Shown here piece after piece: positions 26,901-41,900 of a stretch of 64,000 nucleotides of DNA (its first letter is position 1; each line of letters opens with the position of its first letter). Both the position numbers and the translations under genes were made by a program. Source of the DNA: Macropodus opercularis (lineage: Eukaryota; Chordata; Actinopteri; Anabantiformes; Osphronemidae); NCBI GenBank assembly GCA_030770545.1, contig JAUCMP010000028.1, forward strand, positions 16,768,001-16,832,000. Direction: 5' to 3'. The notes under the pieces are model-generated. The model did no database searches, had not been told where the DNA came from, and saw nothing but the letters and a program-made list of their open reading frames with translations.

Positions 26901-29900
26901 ATATTTTGAAATATGTCACTATTCGTGCAAGACAACTGTATTTTACTGTTGTATTTTTCATAGAAAGGCGTCATAAGTGCTTCAACAAGCCTCAAAGTGA
27001 TGCCCCACCGTCACCCGTGTGAAAACATCGGTAGGGTACTGTTCTGTCTCTGCGCTGGCTACGCACTGAAACGCACGGCTTTTCTGGGGATGTCGTCATT
27101 CCAGGCCAGAGTAAATACACATTGAAACATGGATACTATAATTAACTCACGGTCACATGGGGTCCGGATGCAGACTTGGTCCTCCCTGTGATGTCCCAGA
27201 CACGACAGGTCACTACCAGAGCGCTGAGGGCTGGAGCAGAACCTGTACCGAGACTGGAGACCAGGACCGCAGGACAGGGAACACGGACTCCAAGGAGTCC
27301 ACGGTGACCACTGGCTATCGGCTGCAGTGTGGAGGAGCAGCAATTAATAGAGCAGGTGCAGACAGCAGATAATCACACACATCACTGCAGTAGTTATTCA
27401 GCATGAGCATATTCCTCTAGAGGAGTATGAAACAGAAAAGGTAGAAGGAAGGACTTTTTGCCTACCATGGCAGATGTCCTGAGAACAGTTCACCAGACTC
27501 CCTGCATCACAGGTACTGAAACACAAGAACAAGTTAAAGCATCAGTTTGTTGTTGTTGCTGAGAAGCTGCTGTGGAGCTGCTCCGCTTACTTACCAGTTG
27601 TTGCATCCTGTCTGAACTGTGTCTCCTGTTACATACTGCTCTCCGTCCACATCACAGCGACAATCAGCCTCTTGCACACACACACCATCCTGGGAATGTG
27701 AACAAGCATGAATGATAATCTCACGCTCGCTACACGAGTGTTTGCATGAGCGTAGAGCCGCACAGCCCACCTGTCGGAGAGATCCACGTGGACACTGGCA
27801 GCCTGCTGTGCAGTTCCTGCTGAGGTTCATTGTGAGGTCTGTGCACGACACTGCCCCCCTCACGCACGGCTTCCACTCCTGGCCTGGAGGACACGTCTGG
27901 TCACCTGCCGACGAACACAGTGCAAACCAGTCGAAATTACAAACACACTCATTTCTTTTTCTTTCATGGTGTTCGGCTCGAGCCCTTATTGTGCCAATAT
28001 AAAGCAAGCAAAGCCTGTGACAGCGCTCTGCAGATTCTGGTTCGTTTCTCCCTCATACCATTAGACTTAGTGGCATTTTAACAACCAGTAGAACGCTTGG
28101 AAGAGCGAGTACTGTACCACAGGGCTGCAGATTACAGGCACTGAACTGCTGAGCAGTGCCGTGGACTCGGATTGGCCCTCGGGTTCGCGTCCTGTACCCT
28201 CCTCCACATGTCACTGAGCACGGCGACCATGCGCTCCACGGTTCCTTCACACCTGGGACACATGATAACTGTATGGACCTCATTTTATATTCTGTACTTT
28301 AACTTATAAACATTTCAAACAGCATTTTATAAAATAAACCTCAACCAAGTGGTTTCACTACCGAAGCAGGGTTCAATGCTGCAGGTGTCAATCCCAACTC
28401 GGTCTCCTTTGCAGGGACGACCGCCAAAAGCGGGAGGAGGATTGGTTCCTGAACGATACCGCCTCCTCACACCAACGTCACACGTTCGACTGCAGGTGCT
28501 CCACTGCGTCCAGCCGCTCCAGCCACAGTCCACTGAAAGGAGGTAACAGGACACAGAGGAGGACGGTCAAATAAGAGAGCTGCAGTAAAAAAGGTGGGAT
28601 GATTCAAAAGTTATCAAACACCAACCAGAGCAAGGAGCTGTTCCACACTTCATTTCTCCATTAGTGCAGGTACTGTTAAAAGACAGGAGAAGACCGAACT
28701 GAGTCTTGCTTTGTTTTAAACCTTTATTACCACAGCAGTTGCATAGTAATAACAACAACACATCTCTCGTGTCCTACCAGTTGTTGCAGGCATCAACAAC
28801 CACGGACGTTCCAGCCGGGTACATCTCCCCCTGATGGTAGCATGGACATTGTGCTAAGGGCACACAGCTGTCGTTGAGCAGGTAGAGGCCCAGGGCACAG
28901 TAGCAGCCGTCATAACAGGTGGTCGCACACTGCACGTCTATGGACGTCATGTCCAAACACACGCGAGGACACGCACCACCGTGTGCCTCGCACTCAGGCG
29001 TCGTCATGTACACCATGCCCTCTGGACAGTGCCCTGTTGGAGGAGTAGTAGAAATAGGACCTAGCAAACTCACACACACTGAACTGATGTGCTGAACAGA
29101 ACAGTGACTCTGCTGCTCTCAAAACCTTGAGCACCTGTGCAGGGGTGAGCGTTACAGTCTCTTGTCTGGATCTGTGGCCCCGGGCATTTCCTGCCCCCGT
29201 GCTGTGGTGAGGGTGAATCACATGATCGTTCTCTTGTTTGGACCCCAGAGTCACACTCAGATGAACACTCCGACCAGGAAGACCAGGCCGACCAGCCGCC
29301 ATTTACTAGGAGCAAAAACCTTCATCAACTTTCAAAAAGTTGTTGCAACTCAGAAACATATTGTCAGCAGGTAGTGGAAGGATTAAGCAGTAAGCTAGTC
29401 AGTGTTTCACGTCTACGCCTCCATCCCACCACACCTGGACAGTGTTCTGCGTTGCAGGGCTCTTGCTCCTCGCCGTCTCCATCGCAGGCAGAATTTGTGT
29501 TGTTGCAGCTGCGGAATCGTCGCCTGATTCCAACCTCATCGACGTGGCTGAAGCAAGTCTTACTACAATCGGACCAACTAGTCCATTTACTCCAAATGCC
29601 ATCGCGTAGCGCTGTATAAGAGAACGTTACAATTAATAGCTTGAGGAGAAGAAAATCGCAATTGCAGCTCAATCATAAAACTACATTTACTGTGACTCTA
29701 TCACTGTTGTGTGTGACACTACTGTATTTGAGAAGGTGTACCAGGAAGGCAGGTGCTGGAACAGGTGCGAGCCTCAGTGGAGTCCCCTGGACAGGGTTGG
29801 ACAGTGGCTGCACTGCTCGAGTTCACTGGAGACCTGATCCGACAAATTCAGGGCAGTCAAAACAAGCTAAAGGCCTGATATCAATAATGTGAAGAGAGTC

Positions 29901-32900
29901 ACACAAAACATTAAATACGGCTCCAGTGGACACAGCATAAGGTCTACTTTGACATTTGAGTCTTGAGAAGAGGAGAAGAGTCTGAGACCAGCACTGATAC
30001 AGTAGATACCAGTAGGTTCACCTGAAGCGCTGCTGCAACCCCAGGCCACAGGTAACATCACAGGATGACCACGACGACCAGGCAGACCACTGACAGCTCA
30101 CCAGGCAGTCGGAGCGGTCACAGGTGACTTGTCCATGTTTGCATTGGCTGGTTGGGCATTTTAATGGTTAGTTTCCCATTTAACTGAGCAGCAGTGGATA
30201 CGGCAGCATCCCATAATTTAGAACAAGTTTAGCCAGGTAGCATTTTCTAAGCCATCTGTCATTGAAAGCGAGTGTCTCTCACCACGTGGTGCACGGGTTC
30301 CTCTTCACGGTCTGTCCTGGCTGCAGCGCTTGGCCGTTCCAGTGACAGACACATTGGCTTGAATTTACACACCGTCCCTCCTGCAGGTACAGACCGTGGG
30401 GACAGCGACACCCTGGGGGGAAGCATAATCTGTTCTAATCAGTGAGCCCATGTGAGATATTACTGCAGCATGAATGTCTCTGGAACTACTTCAGTACTGG
30501 ACTGTGGCTTTTAGAAATGCTTTGCTTCACACTGTGAATATTTTAATGCCAACCCAGTAAAAAAACCTCCATTAACAAACAATGAACCATGGAGAATCTC
30601 AAGTTGTCTCTTTAACCTTTTTATACCGCAACTTCACTAGTTCTTATTACCTTTAAATGGAGGAAAACCCCAAATCTCTCTGATGCATTCAATGACGTTG
30701 CTTATGTTGAAATTGGCATAGTAATGTAATTTTTTCATGGCACCTAAATGCAGCATCACAAAAAGATTTGGTGTCCTACCCAATACACAGGCAGCAGTGC
30801 AGTTTCCAGTCAAGCTAAGATGTGCACAAGTAGGGGGACAAGGCTCAACTGTCCCGGCCTGGCAGTCTGCTTCCGTCACCAGCACCATGCCGCTGGCACA
30901 ACCTGGTCGGGTCAGTGTGTTAGTATGCGTCCAGAGCTTACTGCGGTCAGTGTTGATCTGTAACTGTGCAGCTTGGCTAAATCACCCGTCTGTGTGCCAA
31001 CGTCTGTGGTGCAAGGCTGGTTGTTGCAGGTCTGGCTCTGCGACGTCATGCCTTCACAGTCCCGACCACCGTTTTTAGGAGGGGGAGCAGAGCAGGTTCT
31101 GTTCCTCTGCTTCACTCCACCTCCACACAGAACGTCACACTCCGACCACTCAGTCCACTCTGACCAGCGCCCGTTGACTACAGGACGAGACAGGAGAGAA
31201 TTACACGACCAAACAAACTGCCAAAACAGTTCGTCACATTTGACACTCGGTCAAAGAACCTGGACATGCTCGCGAAAAGCAGGCTCGACTGTCAAACTGA
31301 GCAGCACCACAGGTGCCCCCAGGCAGAGCCTCCCTCAGTACGTCCCTCTGCCGAAACAGCGAGCCCAAGCCACATGACACACTGCAAGCGCTCCAGGCCG
31401 TCCATGGGGACATGATGCAGTCCACTGCAGGTCAGAGGGTAAAAAAGCAGATGAACATAGGATTTACCTACTTGGATTGATGAGCAAGCGTGTGAATAGA
31501 ACTTACCGCAGTCTTTCTCATCCGACCCATCCACACAGTCCTTCTGCAGGTCACACCTGTGGTCAGCGTGAACACACTCCCCACTGTCACAGGGAAACTG
31601 CTTGTGAGAGCATGGGCTGGGCACGAGGGGAAGCTGGGGCGTCACCACAGGTGTAGCCGTGGCGCCTAGTGAGACACGGAAACATATATTTATCCATTTT
31701 CAGACACGAGAAGAACAAGAGGTGTCTAACCTGTCAGTTATATGGAAGTACAAACAACTAGTCTTCAGTCTACAGCTCAGAGGAAGTGTTGTCCTAAAGA
31801 CGCGTTGTTTATGCTTCATCAAAGAGCAGCGAGAGCCCAGGGGAAGGACCTACCCCAGAGGCCACGGCAGAGGGACGGAGCTGCCACAGAGGCGACGCCT
31901 TAACTATCACACAGCGTCGTCAGTACTAACGTCTGTGGCTTCACTACCATTGCACAGCTGACCTTCACCCATCTATACTTCCATTCTGTCTGCTACATAC
32001 CACAGCGTTCTTCATCCGCCCCGTCCAGACAGTCCTTCCTGCCGTCACACACCTGCGCAGAGTCCACGCAGCCAAATAATCTGCATGCAAACTGACCCTC
32101 CACACAAGGCACGCTGGGTAGGCCACCATCACGGAGGGTGGAAGTGATCCACAGACCTACACAGCAAGCAGACGAACGATGAGCGTCTGTTCTCTAAGGT
32201 AAGAGGTGTAGGTCTACACTACGGCCCCGCTGCAGGATGGGTAGTAAGGCTGTGGACTCCGCACCTTCAGTGGTTTGAAGGCCAGGCCTTCCAGAGTTAG
32301 GGGACGTAGCGAGGTGCAGTCCAGGTTGACCCGTGGTGGTGCCTGGGTACGTAAGGTTTAGAGGAACGGATGAACCACGCATTCAAAATACACACTGGTT
32401 AAATGAATAAAACTAAGACAACGAGAGATGCCAACCCACTGAACGTAAGTGAGATGCTGATGAGATCAGCTAATCGCACTCACCACCACTTGGAGGTGTG
32501 GTGTTCTTAAGTCCAGGTTGACCCACCACGCCTGACGTGGCCAGACCAGGAAAACCACCTTGGGACTTAGTGTGGAGGCCTGGGACACCTGTTGTACGAT
32601 CACCGTGGAAACCGGGTCTTCCTGTGGAAGCGGTCTGGTTCCGCACCCCTGGAAAGCCAATAGTTGAAGCAGTACCTGAACATGAAGATGAAAATAGAGA
32701 CTTGAAAAAGTATGTGAACAAGAACCACCAAGTCTGTGGAGATTCAGGTCATCCAGGTGAAGTTGTCTAAAGTTGAGCCATGGCAACTGGACTTCTTCTA
32801 TTTCGTAGAAACGTTTCCATTTTTACAGGTGTGAAGTGAAACCTAACTGGAGGATTAATCTGTGGTCTCTACCAACTTTCCTCAGACTGAAGAAGCTTCC

Positions 32901-35900
32901 AGGACAGATGGAGAAACGTTTCTACGGAAAAGACGAACTCCAGTTGCCATGACTCCGCTTTCAGACAAGAAACACCAAGGTGTGCCTTGGCTTGAAGAGC
33001 ATCCATCCCCTCACCACAGTTCATCTCATCAGAGTCGTCCTCGCAGTCGGGTCGACCATCACAGAGCACAGAGACAGAGACACACTCCTCGCTGTGCAGA
33101 CATGCAAACTGGCCCGGCTGACAGCGAGGCACCGTCACCTGCCCGCCACCAGAGGGAGATGTAGTCACACTGCTGGGGGTCACCAGCTCATCTACAAGAG
33201 CAGGAGGAAAGCTTGCTTCACATTAGTAGTAATGTAAAAGCCAACAAGCTCAGCTCAAACCAAAGAACGCACTCAAATGAGTATCTGTGATGGCGTCTTT
33301 AGTTAAACTTTGATACCTCCTCTACAGCCAAGAATTTCCACACGCAGGTAAAAGGTGTGTCTGAACTCCACAGGGAGGATGCGAAGGTAACGAGCTCTGA
33401 CCAGCCGGTCCAGCCAGCGGGTCACGGGTTTCCTGCCGACCATCCGCACTTCAAACACCTGCAACAAAAAGCAGACTTTTATGTGGCTGAGGAAAAACGA
33501 CACCGTGCGGCTTTCTTCCCTACCGTTCTGGATATGCTTAAAAACATTCCCTTATATGAGGATTTGTACAAGTACAGAAAGAAATGATTTGAGAAATGCA
33601 TTCAAATACCTCTACGTACCTTAGCAGAGCCACCAGGCTTTCCATTCTCAGTGTAGTCTGTGAAGAAGCTGCTGTGCAGTGCAAAGGCCAGCCGGTATTT
33701 GGTGAGGTACCCCCTCATGCGCTCGCTGCCCTGCATCACGAGGCCCGATACCCACACGGGCTCCAGGAGGTCCACCTGGAAATAGGGCTGAGCATCTGTA
33801 GGCAAAGGACTCCACCCAGGCTCCATAACTGGACTGCACCAAAGACACGACGTTATCCTTTCCAGAAGGATATTTTCAATTCAAGGTCGATGAAACCCAC
33901 CATGCAAATATCAGTGCACTCACATGTTAGGAATGATGTTGAGTCTTCCAGCATCAGCAGGGTTGTTTTCCCGATGTGAGGATGAAGTCAACTGACCATA
34001 TCGAACTCGTCCATCCTCCAGTCCAAGAGGGGAGGAGCAGATGCCTGAAAAGCACCATGAACGCAGAGCCTCAAAACAAGGCTGCGCATTAGCCCTGTAT
34101 TCATATTTCTACTTTTGTAGAGGGTGACGTGAATTACACTATACTCACCTCGATACCCTGGACCGACATCCTGTAAATACATTACAGAGTGAAGTCACGT
34201 GATGTACTGAACATGGAAGTGTGGGCAGTACTCTCATTGTGAGAATAATTCAAATGACCACAGCTATAAACCGTAAATAATGACGACTTGTTCTATGTTG
34301 TAGAATTTGTATTTATATATAATTAAGCCTGTTTGATTTATTATGACAACAGGTACCACTAAAAATTCAGATTGTATTTGTTGTGTATGATTGAGAGGAG
34401 ACAACATATGTTTTGGTTTTTTGTTTGTACCCTTCCGGTAAAAAGAGGAAAACCCAAAACAGTCAATGAAATAACTTGACTCAGACAATGGAAATGCTTC
34501 CTTACTGGTGGTGACACTGCAGGATGAGTGACAGCAGGCACAGATGGAGTCCTGAGAGGAGCTGGGGTGGGTGTGTGTGGTCTGTGAATTGCCACAAAAC
34601 AAAAAAGGAGTGAATCCAACACCTAAAGCCCTACAAGGTAACTTTACCACACAAGAAGTTAAAGAAAAACACTTTACCAACAGATTAATAAGCCAAATCA
34701 ATAACAATTACGAACTACTACAAATGAAAACATCCTCCTCCACCTGTCTGACTGAGTAGTGATGTGGTCGTAAGGGTGGCAGCCGGCCTCATCTTCTCCT
34801 TTGGGACAGTGAGGGATCCCATCGCAGCGCTGCTCTGCTGTAATGCAGCCCCCTGGTGGAGGGCAGGAGAACTGGCCAGAAGGGCAGCTGCGGGGGCTGG
34901 TGGCTGTAGGGGACGGCTGCGTGCCTGCACGCGGGGGGTGGGTCGAGTCAAACCAACTAACTCAATCTAAGTGTACGCTCAAAAGGAATATAATGCATGT
35001 AGTTAGGCTGAGAAGCTCACCACAGTACAGCTCATCTGTTCCATCCCCACAGTCATTGACTCCATCACAGACGACTCCCAGTGGACCCGCCGGCACACAG
35101 CGACCGTTGTTGCACTGGAACTCCCTCCCTCTGCAGACACCCACGGGGAAGACTGGTGAGGGGGGGATGGAGGTAGTCAACCGGTGGTCGCCTTAAAAAG
35201 AGGACAGGAGGACGTTTTAGAAACCAATCTGAGCAGAAAACGCCCAACAAAGTAGCTGTACCACGACTTCCTAACCATCACCACAGCCCATAATCTCAAG
35301 TCGAAGATAGATGCCATTCTGAAAGTCATGTGGGAGCAGGCGGATAAACTGAGCAGACACCATCCTGTCCAGTCGGCTCTCAACCACCCCTCGGTCCTCG
35401 TGGTTGCCAAGAAAAACCTAAAACAGGTAAGACATCAGTCACCAAAACATTAAATATCACAAGGTTACTCTGACGATGGTGTTGCATCCGACCTTGGCTC
35501 TGGGTCGGGCATCAGTGACAAGCTCCTGGTATGTGTGCCACCGTCTGCCATCCTGGCTGAACTGCATATAAAAGCTCGACACAAACGTACCGAACACGCC
35601 ACCCCCCTGAGTTAACACGCCTACGAAGGAGTAGAAGAACAGAATAGATTCCCTGTTTTACACTGTGCCGCTTCACGTACGAGTTTCTCCGTCTGACTCC
35701 GTGAACGTTTACCAGTGACGTTGTACGGTTTCAGCAGGTCTATCTGCAAATAGGGGCTTTGTGTCTGGCTCGTGTGTCCTTCAGGTCTCCGTTGGGGTAG
35801 ATCTTTGTAGTCTTCAGGTTCTGGGCTCCAGCCCTGAAAATAATATTTTGGACATTGTATGTCCAAGATTGCCATGAGGTTTTCTGACACCACGAGCCAA

Positions 35901-38900
35901 CGGGCAATGGACATTTTTACAAGTATACCTGGACGTCTCTGTGGGGGTCCCACGCATGAAGGCGAGCTGCCTCCGGAGGGTGACCAGTCTGGTGCGACGA
36001 GGCACTGAAACTCGAGACGGGAAGAGTTTGGACACCCAGTGGTGACCAGCACTCGTCTGAGCAGGAGAGGGGGGTAAAATTACAACGAGGACCTAAAGCT
36101 GAAAGGACCAACTAATCCACTGGTTACACAAAGGCACCAACCTCCAGGAGGGAGTGGATACGTTGGAACCAGGGGGGTGGTGTGTCCTTCTCGCTCTGCA
36201 GTCACACTGGCAGGACTGAGCGTCGCAGCGATGGTCCCATTTTCTCCTGGATGAGAAGAACCAATAATGTCAAAAACATTACTTTATTATGGAAATGTTT
36301 GCAACTACAAAGTGTTGCCTCGAGACTAAATGAGAGTGAAACTACTACCTTGGCAGTAACAACACTGGTCTCCCTCTCCAAGCACCAGACTTTGGCCCTG
36401 TACCAATGAAAGACAGTATAGATCAGACCTCGCAACACCTCTTTCACTAGCGATGGTACATGAGCAGTGACCCTAGAGGAGACGAACCACTCGCTAACAA
36501 TGGGTTTATTTACTCCACACACAGCGACGGTTCCTCGACAGTCGAATTGTCGTGGGAGTATTATCTGGGAAGTGGTATCGTGTGAAACTCCGATGACCTG
36601 CTACTGCAGCTGCTCAGTGAGCCGGTTCTTCTGGTTCAGAAGATGATCTATCGGCCATGTCGATGCCGTATGCAGACATTGAGCTTAACGCACACGCACA
36701 CACACTATGCTCCTCACCTGTGGGCATCCAGTGACCGCGTGTGGACAGTAGTGGAAACACTGCACTGTGCGGTTGGCCAGACAGTGACATAATTCACAAG
36801 GGTCTGACCTCCATCGGTCTTCCACGGCGTGTGACTGACCCTGGTACTCACACTCCTCACACGGGTCTGTCTGACACCTGTGGAGACACACAAACGTAAC
36901 GGATGTACAGCAGAGGTGAAATAATGCTGCTAAATGCTTAGCGTCACACCTTTAGCGTAGGTTTCATGAACCTAAACTGGCTTCACGCCCTCACTGCTCA
37001 TGCTCCCGTCCTGTTCCTGCAGCTACGTCCTTCACCTCACACGCCTCATGTCTTAGCGGCGGCTGGCCGGTAGCTGAGAGGTAATCGGCCCTTCAAACGT
37101 TTGAACCGTTGCATTGCAGTTTGTGATGCGACGGTTTTCCCACTAGCGAGTTCATATAGCTGTTTGTTTACAAGCAGAGAAGGTGGTGAGGACAGCAACT
37201 AAGCTAACTCACTAGAGCTGAGCGCCACATTTGAAGGCTAAAACGACACCGGTTTCCGACTCCATCCAGGTCGTGAACTGTAAACCTGTCCTTGCGTCAC
37301 TCCAGTCCACTACAACCAGAGGTTACATAGTGCCCAGCTCCATTTGTAACCTCTACCAGGGGGCAGACGGCTGCTGAAGTGAACTTCTGCTGTAGAACCT
37401 GAGGTATTTGCTTTTTTCGGGTAACCACCGTGTTAGGACACTAACAGATGGGGGCATTGAATCCTGGGAGTGGTGAGGAACTCACCTACGAGCTTTCCTG
37501 TAAATCCCTCTGCACACGCTCCCATCTCCGAGCTTGGTGGGGTTATTCGGACTGCGGAAAGACCACTGAACACTCTGGACACCACAGGGCCCCAAACACT
37601 CCCCCCAGTCAGACCATGGGGACCATCCGCAGTGTACTAAAGTAAGATAAGTGTGTGAGGCACGAGTACGTGTGTCTAAAATGGATTTGAAACGAACGTC
37701 ACCAGATTTCTGTATCTTACCTGAGCAGTCTGGGTTGGGCCGACATCTCTGAGGCCTCCCTCTCTCACAAACACAAATGTCACAATCCACTTTAAGCTGC
37801 TGTCCTGGCCAGTACTGCACACCTGCCACCTCACATAGACACTCCTCTGGTAATACACACTGCTGTGTATGGCTCATCACCTGTCCCTCTGGACACCAGC
37901 ATCCTGAAGGTGGGGAATCGTTTGCAAGAACAGGTGTAATCATATAATAAGGACAGCAATCATTTCAAGGTACAGATGAACTAGGATCTTGCGCACGGAC
38001 CTGAGAAGCAGGGAGCGTCTGGATCACAGGACGCCCCACTGCTGATGTGGGCACAGGACACTGGACAGGGAGCACAGCTGAGTCTCACTAAGCCAGTGGG
38101 ACAACTGCCGTTGGCACATCCATTGTTAGGACAAGGCGCTGGAGTGTGAAGAAAATTAGATGCAGCTTATTCTTTGCTCATTGTTCCATTGACCATGTCT
38201 GTCCTGTACTGTATGAGACTGACGTGTGTTTTAGATTGTTTATTAAGACTTCAAAGGGGCATATTGGTATTAGACGTTTCACTTTTCCCGTGTTCAGAAA
38301 AGCCGCTTACTGATTTCCATGGCTAAGCTGGATGGTCCAGGCAGCTCTGAACAGTCCTGGCCTCCGTAGCGGGGAGGGAGGCAGCCTCTGTGTCGGACCT
38401 GCACTCCTCCACACCCACCGGAACAGTTGGACCAGCTCACCCACGGTAGCCACTGACCATCCACTGGAGTAGAAATAAGAATCACGCTAATATTTTAACT
38501 ATATGCCCGGAAATTGATTCCTTACAAGAAACGCTCTGTGTCAAGCTCAGAACCTGGGCAGCTGGTGTTGAAGCACTGTTGCTTTTCACTGTCTTGCCCC
38601 CGACAGTGCCGAAGTGGGTCTCCTGGAGGGCAGGTTCTGTGCCGGCTCATAGAGCCTGTGCCACAGCTGGTGCTGCAGGGGCCCCAGGGGCCCCAGGAGC
38701 TCCAGGTTCTGCAGCCCTGCTCATCTGTGGGTCTTCCAAGGGTAGTCAGGGTGGAGTCTGGGCAGTCTTCCACTCCATTACAAACCTGGTGACAAGAGGT
38801 TATGTTGCATAATATATGAAAATGATAACATAGAAATTTCTGTTCCATTGTTTTTATATAGAAAACATAAATAAATCACATAAACATACATCTCTCCTTT

Positions 38901-41900
38901 TTCCTATTATTAGTGTCTAGAACGCCTTATGAAGTATAAAATACAAATTCAGTAGATAAGTATATCTTGACCTAAATCCCCAGACTCGATCGATTCTTTG
39001 TCACAGAATAAAAACCAGCACCAACCAAGGACAAGGGAATACAAGATCCATCCAAGCAGCTGAATTCAGGGCAGGTGACAGTCATGTTCTTACTGCCCGG
39101 AAGCAGCGGCGAGACGGTTTTATCTGGACAGAACAATGCAAAAAAAGGTTATCAAACAGACACGAGTAAAGCGAAGTCGCACAGCTGCACACCCTCCGTG
39201 CTCATTTCACTCACCCATTTACCCATTCACCACCACTGGCTCCTGCTTCCTCCACCTCATTGTTCGTACGTATTTTAACGTTTTCCCTTTATCAGCCTCA
39301 CATCTCAAATTCTACTTCTCCTCTAAAAACTCACCACACACCAGCTCATCGTCGCCCCGTGGACAATCTGCGATGCCATTGCAAACTTGCGTCATGTTCA
39401 CACAGGTGCGATTATCACATGAGAAGCTGCCAGGACACGCCGGGATCTGAGTAGAGCCTGGAGCACAGAGCATTTAAAAGACGGTTTGTCAGTATGCAAT
39501 AGCAGCGCTGCCTGAAAACACGCGGATGCCTCTATTTAACCCACCACAGTTGTCTATACTCTCATCTGAGCCATCTCTGCAATGTAAGGTGCCATCACAG
39601 AGGTTCTGGTAGTCAACACATTGGTCCCCGCTGAGACAGGGCACCTGAGCAGGGCCACAGGGGGCAGTACACTGCTGCTCATCACTGCCGTCCATACAGT
39701 CTGTCTCCCCGTCGCAACGCCATGCCTGAGGCACGCACTGCCCACCAGTGGCACAGCTGAACTCATACGTATGACAATCTGGAAAGACGCGATGGTCAGC
39801 AACTAGTGATCGCTGAAAAATGTCTCTTTCCACGTTTGCAAACCGTGGCGAATACCTGAAGTGGGCTCAGTGGGCGCGACAGGCACAGGAGACAGTGTTG
39901 CAGTAAGAGAGTAGCAGCGGGTTGTGTTTTCATCCTCTCCACCTGCACAGTCCAAGGTTCCATCACACAGCTTCTTCGTAGCAACGCATGTCCCATCGCT
40001 GCAGGGAAACTGCTCAGGGGCACAAGTCACTACCACAAAAAGAACATTGCCTGAGGTTCAAAGGGCCTTTTGTTTACAGTTTGACTGTAAGGTTATTTGC
40101 TTTACCTTTACTTGGACAGACAGCTTCATCTGTTCCAGAGGGGCAGTCTCTGTGTCCATCACACACTCTGTCTGCAGGAACACACTGGTCGCTGGGGCAC
40201 TGAAACTCCCCTGGATCACACAGGCAGCTACAGCACCCCAAATATTAGACCGTTATAAAACCTGTCAGTGCTAGAAATATCTTTCTTAACATACATAATT
40301 ATTGTATTACTCACTAAATTAATGTCAATCACACACAGGACAAAACAAGGTTCTTATACATGGCAATCAAGCTGTGACCAAAGGCTAAAACACACCCCCT
40401 CTCATCACTGACGTCCCCACAGTCATCATGTCCATCACAGCGGTGGAGATAGAGAATGCAACGCCCTCCAGGACACAGGAACTGCCCTTCATCACACACC
40501 ACACCACAGTCTGTGACAAACAGCAGGCATAGACTCAAAGGTGCGGACTTTCAACACAACATCTACATTCATATTAAAGTCAGACAGCACATTTCTTTGT
40601 CAGCCCAAACTGCTGAAGGGACGATAACTGAACGTACCTTGCTCGTCAGACCCATCGGCAAAGCCACAGTCCAGCCGTCCATCACATACGCGACTGTACG
40701 GCAGACATTTTCCGCTGGAACACTGAAACTCCCCCACCGGGCACAAAGGCACCGGGGTAGGAGGCCCACAGAAGTCCTCATCCGACTGATCAACACAGTC
40801 TGGGTGACCATCACAACGCAGAGCCAGGTTCAAGCATGGTCCACTGCAGAGCGGAAGGAAACCTTTAAACGTTCTAGCAGTGAAGAATGACTTGGCAGCT
40901 GAAGACGTGCTCAGCCCTGGTAGGCAGCAAGACTTCTTACTGACCAGAAGCCGAACCAACTGAATGGATGGACAATTACTGAGACGATTTGGAAAAATTT
41001 ACCAAATTACTGCCTAAAAGTGCAGAGCTTGTCGTGTTAGCATTCAGTTACCATTCAGCTGGTGGAGAAGAGGAGGTCATCGCTTCTGATTATACATTTA
41101 CTCACGGTCACCTCTCAGTCTTAAGCACAATGTCCTGTTCATGTTCATGATTACAGAGGCTGCATCAGAACAATGAGAATGAATGAATGAATGAATGAAT
41201 GAATGAATGCTCAGACTTTGCAATGATCCAAAGTGATAATAACTAGATTGCTAGAACAGGAGGTCTAGGTTTAGAGATGTGACCGGACAGGCTTTCTGGA
41301 ATGGTTTGGCTTTCTGCTGCGGCTGTAACCAGGCTAAGCTGCACCGAGGCGAAGTGAATGTCCAGCTGCATGTGTTCATTGTGTTCTTTACGTAGGCCTA
41401 CATGTAGCATCTGAAGCAGAGGTCCGCAACCACCGGGCGTCAGAAAGGCTGAATAAAAAACATTTTATTATCCAAGTCTGACTGACCTTTTATTTTGAAA
41501 AATCGCTCCCTCACACTCGGCCCACTTGTGAACAAACCAGGTGAATCGAGCATCTCTGTGCGGCTGGACACACGCTCACGACTCCACTAATTCAGTGACG
41601 GTGGGTTGTTTGTTTGTTTGACACACTTTAATTTTAGCTGGTTTTACCGGTTTGCAGGAATATTGTCTTACATGAAACTGGTCCGTGGCAAAAAAAGTTT
41701 GGGGACCATTGATTCACAGGACTTCAGAACAAGGAAAAAGCTTCCTTAGGTTCAGTAACGTCATTAACGTTGGTATTGTCATATACGTCTACACTACATC
41801 TGATAAAAAACTAAAATTAAACAGTACATCTGACAAAACTCTGCTCACGTTAACCAAATTTACAGTAATGCGCATGCGCCCAGGAGAAGCTACGCAATTA

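Noticed and set aside
32484..32675. Collagen domain in sspo
   Set aside because: The Gly-Pro cores are spaced 10-17 residues apart without G-x-y triplets, so no triple helix is expected.
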